Assembly (NCBI GenBank): GCA_023657465.1
Contig: JAGTJX010000004.1
Location: 50,053 to 114,052, forward strand
DNA length: 64,000 bases
Direction: 5' to 3'
DNA from: Lysobacteraceae bacterium
GTDB taxonomy: Bacteria > Bdellovibrionota > UBA1018 > JAGTJX01
Shown here: piece after piece, positions 24,168 through 32,947 of the stretch
Layout of the letters: the number at the start of each line of letters is the position of its first letter
Position numbering within the stretch: position 1 is the first letter of the stretch
Position numbers and translations under genes: made by a program
The notes under the pieces: model-generated
Told to the model about the DNA's origin: nothing
What the model saw: only the letters and a program-made list of their open reading frames with translations
Database searches by the model: none

Positions 24168-27100
24168 GAGCGATTCCACCGTAGGAGCTCCATGGCTCAA
24201 TCCGGAGTTCGCTCATGTCATACTTGTTGAATCCCTGGATCGCACGTCTTGCGAGCCAATGATCAGTGATCAGTGAGCTGCCAGTGTCTACTGCAAGTCT
24301 TCTGACTTTGTAGTGATCTTTTCTTGAAAGCGAAATCACTAAATCAACAGTTTTTGAAGCAATGAGCTCTAAAGCTTCGCCTTCACTCATACTCTCAATT
24401 GGGAAAGTAGCACGAGTTTTTGTACCGCTCTTACCACCACAAATATAAATCTTAAGTCCTGATTCTTGAGCCGTGTGAAGGTCAATTGAGAGACCGAGGT
24501 CTAGTGGCTGATTAGAATCGAGTGTGAGTAAGATCCCTTTTTTTGGAATTTTAAATCCTGTAGAGATCATTGCTTTAAGAAGTGCTTCTTTTGCGTTCTT
24601 GCCGAAACATCCTGCTTCACCTGTGGAGTGCATCTCTACACCATTAATCGGATCAGCGTTTTTGATTCTAGAATAAGAGAACTGAGGTGACTTCACGCAG
24701 ACGTATTCAAGATCAATGAGGCCTGGAGCATCTACCATGACGGGCTTCTCGTTCACGTCACTCATCATGGCCTTCGTCGCTTCACTGATGAAATTCACAC
24801 GCATGGCCTTAGAGATGAATGGAAATGAGCGAGATGCACGTAGATTGCACTCAATCACGCGTACTTCATGATTCTGATTGAGGAGCTGAATGTTAAATGG
24901 GCCCGTGATGTTGAGTGCTTTGGCAAGTTTCTTTGCGACTTTAGTCGTCATCCCTAGCACGTCAATCGTGATGCGTTGAGGAGGAATGATCAGAGTGGCA
25001 TCACCGGAGTGAACACCTGCGTTCTCAATGTGTTCTGTGATTGCAGAGAGGATGATCTCGCCATTCTTAGCAACACCATCAAACTCAATCTCTCTTGAGT
25101 CTTCTTCAAACTTCGTCATGACTACAGGATGTTCACTTGACACATCAGTTGCAGACTTTAAGTAGCCTTTCAGTTCATCCATCGTCCACGCGACTTTCAT
25201 CGCAGCGCCTGAGAGGACATAAGAGGGACGTACTAAGATCGGGAATCCACCGAGTTCCTCTACAGTAGTATCGATCACGCTCATATCAGTCGCAGTAGCC
25301 CACTTGGGTTGATAGACGTTGAGCTCATCGAGGAGCTTAGAGAATTTCGAGCGGTCTTCCGCCATATCAATCGACTCGGCTGAAGTGCCGATGAGTTTCA
25401 CTCCAGCCTTAGCAAGTTTCAGAGCTATGTTATTCGGAGTCTGTCCACCCATCGAGACGAACACACCGATAGGGTTAGCGAAGTCTACTGTCTCTAGCAC
25501 CATCTCCATCGAGATTTCATCGAAGATGAGTTTCTCGCAGACATCGAAGTCAGTTGAGACGGTCTCAGGATTGCAATTCAAAAGAATGACGTCGTAACCT
25601 AAATTCTTCAGCGTCTTCACGGCACTCACAGCGCACCAATCAAACTCAACGCTTGAACCGATTCGGTAGCAGCCAGATCCTAGGACGAGTGCAGTAGGTT
25701 TAGTAGAGGGCTGAATGTCATGTTGCTCAGCTGCGTAAGTGTAATAGAGGAAGTTGGTATTCGCAGGATATTCAGCCGCAAGAGTATCAATCTGTGAGAG
25801 GTGAGGCTTCACTCCAAGTGCAAGACGAGCTTTTCTCACTGAGAGGTCGTTCGTCTGGGTGAGCTTTGCAAGATAGGTGTCTGAGAATCCTGCGCGCTTG
25901 AGAATGTTCATCTCATTTTTCTCGATGGACTCTACTTTTCTGCCTTTGAGAGATTGTCCTAGCTTCACTACGCGTTCAATCTCGTGCAGGAAGAATGGAT
26001 CCATTCCTGTGAGCTCTTGAATGTGTGAAACAGTCATTCCTTGCTCGAAGGCCTTCGCTAGAGCAAACATCCTGCGATGTGTAGGCTCACGGAGTTCCTT
26101 CTGGAGATCATCAAACTGGAATGCATCTGGATCTAATCCTAGTGCACCGATCTCTGTCATGCGGATCGCCTTCTGAAGAACTTCTGGGAAGGAGCGGCCA
26201 ATGGCCATGACTTCACCCACGCTCTTCATCTCGCTGCCAATGCGAGTGTCAGCACCTGGGAACTTAGTGAGATCCCATCTGGGAAACTTGCAGACGATGT
26301 AATCGAGCGCTGGCTCGAAGAATGCAGTAGTGACCTTAGTCACTTGGTTTGCAATCTCAAAGAGTTTGTATCCTAGAGCAATCTTAGCTGCGACGTAAGC
26401 AAGTGGATAGCCAGTAGCCTTAGAAGCAAGAGCAGATGAACGAGAGAGACGAGCATTGACTTCGATCACGCGGTATTCACGGTTATGCGGATTGAGTGCG
26501 TATTGAATATTACATTCACCTACGATGCCCAGGTGTCTGATCGTCTTGATCGCGACATTTCGGAGCATTTGGTATTCGTTGTCATCCAGAGTCTGTGATG
26601 GAGCAATGACGATGGATTCACCGGTGTGAACTCCCATCGGATCGACATTTTCCATGTTACAAACTGTAATGCAGTTATCAGCGCCGTCACGGACGACTTC
26701 GTATTCGATTTCTTTCCAACCCGATAAACATTCTTCAATGAGGATTTGAGAGACGGTGGCAAACGCAGTCTCGGCCATCTGTTTACATTGCTCATCATTA
26801 TAGACAAGACCTGAGCCTTGACCACCCAGCGAGAATCCTGCACGTAGCATGACAGGATAGCCAATCTCACGAGCAGTCTTCACAGCGTCGTCTACGGATT
26901 CAATCGCCTTAGACTTAGCGGTGACGACTCCGATTTCATCTAATCTTTGAATGAAAAGATGACGGTCTTCAGTGTCACGGATCGCGCGCACGGGAGTTCC
27001 CAACACTTCTACGCCTAAACGTTTGAAGACTCCGGATTTTTCAAGCTCTAGTCCGCAGTTGAGTGCCGTCTGACCGCCGAAGCTTAAGAAGACAGCATCG

Positions 27101-27342
27101 CATTTTTCTTTTTCTAAAACTTTCTCTACGAAGTAAGGAGTGACAGGAAGGAAGTAGACTTCATCGGCCATTCCATCGTCCGTTTGAATCGTCGCGATGT
27201 TGGGATTGATGAGGACACTCTTAATGCCTTCTTCTCTTAATACTTTAATAGCTTGTGAGCCTGAGTAATCGAACTCACCCGCTTGAGCGATTTTCAGAGC
27301 ACCAGATCCTAGAACTAAAACTTTTTTAGGTTTGCCCTTCAT
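24154..27342 (-). CDS. carB: carbamoyl-phosphate synthase large subunit
   Basis: 1062 residues, the usual length. Two homologous ATP-grasp halves: the first with KVLVLGSGALKIAQAGEFDYSGSQA and GGQTALNCGLEL, the second with PTALVLGSGCYRIGSSVEFDWCAVSA and GGQTPNNIALKL, then an oligomerisation and a C-terminal MGS-like allosteric region. It uses ammonia channelled from CarA, bicarbonate and two ATP to make carbamoyl phosphate for pyrimidine and arginine synthesis. It overlaps carA by 4 nt (ATGA) and is divergent from pyrB. Confidence 0.97.
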   Translation of the reverse strand: MKGKPKKVLVLGSGALKIAQAGEFDYSGSQAIKVLREEGIKSVLINPNIATIQTDDGMADEVYFLPVTPYFVEKVLEKEKCDAVFLSFGGQTALNCGLELEKSGVFKRLGVEVLGTPVRAIRDTEDRHLFIQRLDEIGVVTAKSKAIESVDDAVKTAREIGYPVMLRAGFSLGGQGSGLVYNDEQCKQMAETAFATVSQILIEECLSGWKEIEYEVVRDGADNCITVCNMENVDPMGVHTGESIVIAPSQTLDDNEYQMLRNVAIKTIRHLGIVGECNIQYALNPHNREYRVIEVNARLSRSSALASKATGYPLAYVAAKIALGYKLFEIANQVTKVTTAFFEPALDYIVCKFPRWDLTKFPGADTRIGSEMKSVGEVMAIGRSFPEVLQKAIRMTEIGALGLDPDAFQFDDLQKELREPTHRRMFALAKAFEQGMTVSHIQELTGMDPFFLHEIERVVKLGQSLKGRKVESIEKNEMNILKRAGFSDTYLAKLTQTNDLSVRKARLALGVKPHLSQIDTLAAEYPANTNFLYYTYAAEQHDIQPSTKPTALVLGSGCYRIGSSVEFDWCAVSAVKTLKNLGYDVILLNCNPETVSTDFDVCEKLIFDEISMEMVLETVDFANPIGVFVSMGGQTPNNIALKLAKAGVKLIGTSAESIDMAEDRSKFSKLLDELNVYQPKWATATDMSVIDTTVEELGGFPILVRPSYVLSGAAMKVAWTMDELKGYLKSATDVSSEHPVVMTKFEEDSREIEFDGVAKNGEIILSAITEHIENAGVHSGDATLIIPPQRITIDVLGMTTKVAKKLAKALNITGPFNIQLLNQNHEVRVIECNLRASRSFPFISKAMRVNFISEATKAMMSDVNEKPVMVDAPGLIDLEYVCVKSPQFSYSRIKNADPINGVEMHSTGEAGCFGKNAKEALLKAMISTGFKIPKKGILLTLDSNQPLDLGLSIDLHTAQESGLKIYICGGKSGTKTRATFPIESMSEGEALELIASKTVDLVISLSRKDHYKVRRLAVDTGSSLITDHWLARRAIQGFNKYDMSELRIEPWSSYGGIAPSAS

Positions 27343-28502
27343 AGTTTTGCTCCATTTTTTCCATCGACAGACAAATCTTTGTTTTTAAGGATATCCCAAG
27401 TGAACGCGGCTTCTTTGTTCTGCTTAGTTATTTTCCATGTACGTACGACTTTCATGAATTCATCGAAGAGATAGGCCGTGTCTTGAGGACCTGGGCATGC
27501 TTCTGGGTGAAACTGTACAGAGGCAAAAGGTTTCTCAACATGGCGGATACCCTCGTTCGTCTTATCATTCAGATTGATGAACCAAGGTTTCCACTCGCGT
27601 GAGAGAGATTCTGTCTGAACAACGTAGCCGTGGTTCTGAGAAGTGACGAAACATCTGCCGCTCTCAAGATCTTGAACAGGTTGATTCACAGACCTATGAC
27701 CGTATTTCATTTTGAAAGTTTTCCCGCCAGCGGCGAGTGCTAGCATCTGGTGACCGAAGCAAATTCCAAAGATCGGGATCTCACGAGAGAGAAGTGCTTG
27801 AACCTTCTCAATGAGTCCGCCCGCATCGAGTGGATCACCTGGACCGTTAGTGAGGAAGATTCCATCTGCTTCATCGACGTACTTCTCCCAGTCAGTATTC
27901 CAAGGGGCGCGGATCACGGTGGCTTCACGCTTAAGGAGTGATCTGACGATGTTCTCTTTGGCACCCGTATCGATGAGGAGGATCTTTGTGTTGCCGCCTT
28001 CATGAATGGTGGTTTCGGTAGGTGCTACTTTCTTCAGCACCTTCCTCATGTCGATGTTCTTAGAGTATTTAGGTTTGCCGATTCTACTCTCATCAGTGAA
28101 TTCGATTGCGCCACCCAGAGTGCCACGCTCACGAAGGTGGCGAGTGAGAGTACGAGTATCCACGCCGTAGATCGCAGGAACGCCTTGGCTCTCAAGCCAC
28201 TTGCCCAAGGACTTCACGGCAGCGTGGTGATGAGGATGATCAGAGTAGTGGGAAACAATTAAACCTTGGATCTGAATTCTTGGAGCTTCAAACGGTCCAT
28301 CTGGAACGCCGTAATTGCCCTGAAGTGGGAAGGTCGTAACTAGAATTTGTCCTTTGTAGGAGGGATCGGTGAGAGTTTCGACATACCCAGTCATGCCGGT
28401 ATTAAAAACGACTTCACCTTGTACCTCTTTTGGTGCCCCAAAAGATTCTCCGTGGAACTCTCGTCCGTCTTCCAGGACAAGCTTGATCGTTCTGTCACTC
28501 AC
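27339..28502 (-). CDS. carA: carbamoyl-phosphate synthase small subunit
   Basis: The track start at 28694 lies inside pyrB on the other strand. The conserved N-terminus (VSDRTIKLVLEDGREFHGESFG) fits GTG 28502, giving 387 residues, the family norm. The N-terminal CarA domain (FNTGMTGYVETLTDPSY) is followed by a class I glutamine amidotransferase with the nucleophile Cys in GICFGHQ and His-Glu in QFHPEA. The C-terminal tail of about 25 residues past the amidotransferase is lysine-rich. It supplies ammonia to CarB. A 89-nt gap separates it from divergent pyrB. Confidence 0.95.
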   Translation of the reverse strand: MSDRTIKLVLEDGREFHGESFGAPKEVQGEVVFNTGMTGYVETLTDPSYKGQILVTTFPLQGNYGVPDGPFEAPRIQIQGLIVSHYSDHPHHHAAVKSLGKWLESQGVPAIYGVDTRTLTRHLRERGTLGGAIEFTDESRIGKPKYSKNIDMRKVLKKVAPTETTIHEGGNTKILLIDTGAKENIVRSLLKREATVIRAPWNTDWEKYVDEADGIFLTNGPGDPLDAGGLIEKVQALLSREIPIFGICFGHQMLALAAGGKTFKMKYGHRSVNQPVQDLESGRCFVTSQNHGYVVQTESLSREWKPWFINLNDKTNEGIRHVEKPFASVQFHPEACPGPQDTAYLFDEFMKVVRTWKITKQNKEAAFTWDILKNKDLSVDGKNGAKL

Positions 28503-28591
28503 AATTATTTGTGATAAACGAATTAGTTTTTTTTTGAAAGAAATAATCTTCTTATTTTGACAAAAATTTTTGCAACCCGTAAAAAGAAAGA

Positions 28592-29548
28592 GTGAAGGCT
28601 GGCTCCCACCTATTGTCGATCGATGATTTTGGAATCGACGAAGCCCATTTAATTCTAAAAACCGCTCAAAAATTTGAAAAACTTCTCGAAACAAAACGTC
28701 GAATCAATGTTCTTCATGGCTATAACCTAGCGACTCTCTTCTTCGAACCTTCGACTCGTACTAAGCTCTCGTTTGAATCAGCTATGCTCAGACTGGGCGG
28801 AAGTATTCTTCCTGTCGTAGGACAGACCACTTCACTCGAAAAAGGCGAGAGCTTCCCTGATATGGGTCGCGTGATCAGTAGCTACGCTGATATCGCAGTG
28901 ATGAGACATCCTAAGGAGTTCTCCGTTCACGAACTCTGCAAGGGCTCCAATATTCCAGTCATCAATGCTGGAGATGGAGCCAATGAGCATCCCTCTCAAT
29001 CACTCGTCGATCTCTACACTGTTCAGAAGTCACAGGGACGACTAGAGAATCTCACGATCGGATTCTTGGGTGATCTGAAGTACGGAAGAGCTGCGCACTC
29101 TACCGTGAAGCTGCTGAGTCGTTATCCAATCAATTTCGTTTTCATCTCTCACGACAAGCTCAAACTTCCTGAGTCAGTACTTAAAGTCGTGAAAGACAAT
29201 AAGAGCGAGTACGAGGAAACCGATCAGCTTCACGATGTGATTAACAAGATCGACGTTCTCTATGTGACTAGGGTTCAGAAAGAGCGATTCTTGGATCTCG
29301 ATGAGTACGAAGAAGTGAAGACAGTATTCCAAGTGAACCGCGGCACTCTCATTGATGCGAAGAAGTCACTCTCTGTCATGCACCCACTCCCGCGCTTAGA
29401 AGAGATTCAGAGAGAGGTAGATCTCGACCCTAGAGCTACTTATTTCGACCAAGTTCAAAATGGTCTTTATGTCAGGATGGCGCTGCTGACGATCTTGCTT
29501 GGCAAAGTCAGAAACGTGGACGGATTAAAAGCTCTGGAGAAACTATGA
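28592..29548 (+). CDS. pyrB: aspartate carbamoyltransferase catalytic subunit
   Basis: 318 residues from GTG 28592 (AAGAAAG upstream). Carbamoyl-phosphate binding motif EPSTRTKLSFESA, later HPSQSLVDLYT, LGDLKYGRAAHS and MHPLPRLEEI are the ATCase set. It joins carbamoyl phosphate and aspartate. No pyrI gene is next to it. It is divergent from carAB and overlaps the aminotransferase gene by ATGA, which links aspartate supply to its use. Confidence 0.96.
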   Translation: MKAGSHLLSIDDFGIDEAHLILKTAQKFEKLLETKRRINVLHGYNLATLFFEPSTRTKLSFESAMLRLGGSILPVVGQTTSLEKGESFPDMGRVISSYADIAVMRHPKEFSVHELCKGSNIPVINAGDGANEHPSQSLVDLYTVQKSQGRLENLTIGFLGDLKYGRAAHSTVKLLSRYPINFVFISHDKLKLPESVLKVVKDNKSEYEETDQLHDVINKIDVLYVTRVQKERFLDLDEYEEVKTVFQVNRGTLIDAKKSLSVMHPLPRLEEIQREVDLDPRATYFDQVQNGLYVRMALLTILLGKVRNVDGLKALEKL

Positions 29549-30717
29549 GACCACTATCAAAGCGAATGCTCGCCGTGAAACCATCTCCTACGATCGTGAT
29601 GAACTCTAGAGCTGCAGCTCTGGCTCGTGAGGGCAAACCCGTGATTAGTTTCGCAGTCGGTGAGCCGGACTTTGCAACACCGAAGCCAATCGTCGAGCGT
29701 GCGATCGAAGGATTAAGAGCAGGACATACTAAGTACGGAGCTGCAGGTGGTGGACCTGATTTGCGTGGCGCGATCTCTGCTAAATTGAAAAATGAAAACA
29801 AACTCGAATTCGCTCCAGAACAAATCGTCGTAGGCATTGGTGCTAAGGAGATTCTGTTTCACTTGATGCTAGCGCTTATCAACGAAGGTGACGAGGTCAT
29901 CATCCCTGCGCCTTATTGGGTGAGCTACGCAGACCAAGTGATTGCGGCAGGTGGTAAACCTATAGTGCTCCCACTTCCCGAAGGATTTCCTGAAACTGGA
30001 TTCGATGTAGAGCTCATAGAGCTTCATGCTACTTCACGCACAGTTGCTATCCTTCTTAATTCACCTAACAACCCTACTGGCTATACGTTTTCTGAAACTG
30101 AGCTCAAGGATCTCGGAAAACTACTTAAGAAAAAAGACTGGTGGATCATCTCGGACGAAATTTACGAGTATCACTCTTTTGAACGTCCACATCACTCAAT
30201 TTTAAATTTTTTCCCTGAGCTTAAGGATCGTTTCTTTTATGTAAATGGATTCTCTAAGAGCTTCGCTATGACTGGATGGCGCGTGGGTTATGTAGCAGGA
30301 CCTAAGGAGCCAATTGGCATCGTGAGAAGTCTTCAGAGTCACTCATCGACTTGCCTTCCAGGATTCATTGAAGACGCAGCGATCGTTGCGATTCAAGGGG
30401 GAAAATTTCTTGTAGTACAAGAGCTTTCTGAGCTTAACACCCGAAGGAAGCTTGCGATCAAAGAGATCAGTAAAATCTCAGGACTTAAAGTCGGAGCTCC
30501 ACATGGTGCATTCTATCTCTTCTGCGATGTGAGATCGAAGACTCAGGATTCGATGAAGTTCTGTGAAGGGTTACTCTTAGAGAAGCACGTCGTGACGGTT
30601 CCTGGTGAAGCGTTTGGCGCTCCAGGATTCTTTAGAATGAGTTATGCAGTATCGGATAAGAAATTAATTGATGGGATTCAGAGGATTAAAGAGTTTTTTG
30701 AATCGAAAGTAGTTTAG
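29545..30717 (+). CDS. class I aminotransferase, probably aspartate aminotransferase
   Basis: 390 residues of PLP fold-type I. Conserved parts: SFAVGEPDFATPKPIVE near the N-terminus, TKYGAAGGGPDLRGAI, NSPNNPTGYTFS, SDEIYEYHSFE and the PLP Lys in NGFSKSFAMTGWRVGY, then the FRMSYAVS Arg that binds substrate carboxylate. This is the AspB/Aat type, which usually makes aspartate from oxaloacetate and may have broad specificity. Translation is coupled to pyrB. The 3' end overlaps the convergent SDR-like gene by 54 nt. Confidence 0.9.
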   Translation: MRPLSKRMLAVKPSPTIVMNSRAAALAREGKPVISFAVGEPDFATPKPIVERAIEGLRAGHTKYGAAGGGPDLRGAISAKLKNENKLEFAPEQIVVGIGAKEILFHLMLALINEGDEVIIPAPYWVSYADQVIAAGGKPIVLPLPEGFPETGFDVELIELHATSRTVAILLNSPNNPTGYTFSETELKDLGKLLKKKDWWIISDEIYEYHSFERPHHSILNFFPELKDRFFYVNGFSKSFAMTGWRVGYVAGPKEPIGIVRSLQSHSSTCLPGFIEDAAIVAIQGGKFLVVQELSELNTRRKLAIKEISKISGLKVGAPHGAFYLFCDVRSKTQDSMKFCEGLLLEKHVVTVPGEAFGAPGFFRMSYAVSDKKLIDGIQRIKEFFESKVV

Positions 30718-31278
30718 AAACGCAAACCCTGTATAAGTCACGGGCACATACTTCCAATCCTTCTTCAAATAATGTAGCGCAATCTTCACAGCAGTTTTCC
30801 CAGAGATGAGTCCTGGCCCCATTTGTGATGTGAATCCTGCAGGCACGATGTGGCGGTAGGTGAGTGATGGATCATGATAGAGCTTCGCTGCTTCCTTCGC
30901 GTATGCACGCTTGGAGTCTAGATAGATTTGAAGATCCTTGTTCCCCCACGCTGGGTGGAACTCAATCTCTGATCCCAATCCCCAAACTTCAGCAGGCTTG
31001 GAAACTGACATACGAGCCGCTCTATAGAGTTCGATGATTTTCATGAACGATGTGCAGTTGGCTTCCATTGCGTGATCTTTCTTAGAGCCATGTGAGAGGA
31101 CGAGTACATCGATATCCTTCAAGCGAGATTCGCTAAAGTAAGAGTAATCCGAGTAGTTCCAATCACGTGAGAACTTAGGGCAAGTGGTTTTGCCTCCCAT
31201 ACTCTCTAATTCTATTTTAAGTTTGGATCCGAAGGATCCGCTAGCTCCTGTGATGAGGAAGTGTCTCTCGAAGTTCAC
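30664..31278 (-). CDS. short-chain dehydrogenase-like protein
   Basis: 204 residues with an N-terminal dinucleotide motif ITGASGSFGSKL (residues 8-19), VLVLSHGS in place of the usual NxG turn, and a YxxxK-like YLDSKRAYAKE near residue 135. It is shorter than classical SDRs and looks atypical. It is translationally coupled (ATGA) to the upstream GMC oxidoreductase, so both probably act on the same substrate. The 3' end overlaps the aminotransferase gene on the other strand. Confidence 0.72.
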   Translation of the reverse strand: MNFERHFLITGASGSFGSKLKIELESMGGKTTCPKFSRDWNYSDYSYFSESRLKDIDVLVLSHGSKKDHAMEANCTSFMKIIELYRAARMSVSKPAEVWGLGSEIEFHPAWGNKDLQIYLDSKRAYAKEAAKLYHDPSLTYRHIVPAGFTSQMGPGLISGKTAVKIALHYLKKDWKYVPVTYTGFAFLNYFRFKKLFNPLNPIN

Positions 31279-32897
31279 AGACGTCCAGCTCTGAGTTCAT
31301 CAGCAGCGTGCTCGCTCGCACGTAAGCAGAGAGCCATCTCAGTGAGAGTAGGGTTCTGCCAGCCTGAGGATACGAATGTTGCGCCGTCACCGATGACGAC
31401 GTTAGGGCAGTCCCAGACTTGGCTGTAAGGATTCGTGACTGAAGTTTTAGGGTCTGATCCCATTTGTGCGCCGCCCACTTCATGGACGAAAAGACCCGGT
31501 GATGAGAACTTCCAGCGAGCATCAAGAGTATTAATGATTTTCTTCATAAACGGGGGAGTGCGAATCACGTCATTAAGACCAATATGAACAGCGCCTGCAG
31601 ATTTCACCATTTCTATGGCGTCATTGCGCATTTTTTCTGAGAGCTTTAAATCTTCAGGTGTCCATTCATAATGGATATTTACAGCGGGGATTCCCCATTT
31701 GTCTTTGAGTTTAGGATCAATCTCTACAAAGTTTTTGTGACTGGGAAGAGCTTCGCCCATGCAACATACGAACCCAAGAGCGGTTCCTGGTTTCTTTCTC
31801 AAGAAGGGAGGAAATTTCATTCTGCTGACTCCACCCCAAAATCCGAATCCTCGATGTACAGTATCATCTAAGTTATAACGTGGAATAACTAAACCATCAC
31901 TGCCCAGTAAGTGAAACTTCGAGGTTTCTTTGTGCTTGGGAAGATAGAAGAACACGGTATTCACGATGTGATCCATGATTGCCTTGCCTAGCATTCCAGT
32001 TGAAGCGCCGATTCCGTTTGGGAATGTTTCAGACTTGGAGTTCATGAGTATTCTCACTGACTCGATCGATGAAGCGCAGAGAACAACAAGCGGTGCGTAG
32101 ATTTCTTTTTTAGAGCCTGTTTGAGTTTCGATGCATTCTACACCGATTGCTTTTTTTGTTTTTTCATCAATGAGTATTCTTGAGACGACGACACCACTTT
32201 TTAGTGTGAGATGGCTGGTCTTGGAAGCTTCTTTGAGAGAGGTTTGATTAGACGAGAGCCTGCTATGAGATTCTCCCTTTTCTGCATAACGGTGTGCTCG
32301 GATACCGCGAGATATGATGAGATCGCGATTGAATTTTTCTTTGATTTCTTTCTTTAAAAAAATTTCGCCAGGTGTGAGAGGTGTAGCTTCATTGAACGCA
32401 CCATCAGGGAGTTGACTTAAATTTTCTCGAGATCCATGTACATTGAGTGTTTGTTCTACACGAGAATAGAAAGAGTCCATATCTCTATGTGAAATAGGCC
32501 AACCCATTTTGAACTCGTAGTCTGAGAATCTTAAGCACACTCCACCCCAAGTGTGAGATCTCCCACCCACTTGTCTACCTCTGATCCAATAGAAGGGTTT
32601 ATTCTCTGGAGTAGAATAGGGATTTTCGTTGTCATTGACGAAAAGTTTTGGGTTCGTTTCCCAATATCCCGTATGAACTTCTTGAGTTTTTTGGTTTTTT
32701 GAGAACCAATGTTGTTTGAGTTGTCTCAAAGTGTTTGTGAACGGTGAACCATAAGTTTTTTTCTTCAGATCAGGACCAGCTTCAAGAACGATGGTTTTGA
32801 GACCTTTTTGTGTGAGACCAAGTGCTGCAATACCACCGGTAGCTCCTGAGCCAACAACGATAGCGTCAAATTTTGTATTTAAGAGATTTTTGCTCAT
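31275..32897 (-). CDS. GMC-family FAD oxidoreductase
   Basis: 540 residues. The FAD Rossmann motif VVGSGATGGIAALGLTQKGLKTIVLEAG is at residues 14-41, RGRQVGGRSHTWGG follows the GMC signature, and the C-terminus has GDGATFVSSGWQNPTLTEMALCLRASEHA, which closes the FAD site. GMC enzymes oxidise alcohols or sugars. It has no signal peptide. It heads a two-gene unit with the SDR-like gene and is divergent from the MMPL transporter. Confidence 0.9.
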   Translation of the reverse strand: MSKNLLNTKFDAIVVGSGATGGIAALGLTQKGLKTIVLEAGPDLKKKTYGSPFTNTLRQLKQHWFSKNQKTQEVHTGYWETNPKLFVNDNENPYSTPENKPFYWIRGRQVGGRSHTWGGVCLRFSDYEFKMGWPISHRDMDSFYSRVEQTLNVHGSRENLSQLPDGAFNEATPLTPGEIFLKKEIKEKFNRDLIISRGIRAHRYAEKGESHSRLSSNQTSLKEASKTSHLTLKSGVVVSRILIDEKTKKAIGVECIETQTGSKKEIYAPLVVLCASSIESVRILMNSKSETFPNGIGASTGMLGKAIMDHIVNTVFFYLPKHKETSKFHLLGSDGLVIPRYNLDDTVHRGFGFWGGVSRMKFPPFLRKKPGTALGFVCCMGEALPSHKNFVEIDPKLKDKWGIPAVNIHYEWTPEDLKLSEKMRNDAIEMVKSAGAVHIGLNDVIRTPPFMKKIINTLDARWKFSSPGLFVHEVGGAQMGSDPKTSVTNPYSQVWDCPNVVIGDGATFVSSGWQNPTLTEMALCLRASEHAADELRAGRL

Positions 32898-32947
32898 AGT
32901 TTAAAGTAGCTTTTACTACAATGAATATAAAATGGTATGTATAAAAT

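Noticed and set aside
28503-28694. Extended N-terminus of carA in the ORF track
   Set aside because: It overlaps pyrB and has no CarA similarity; GTG 28502 fits the family start.
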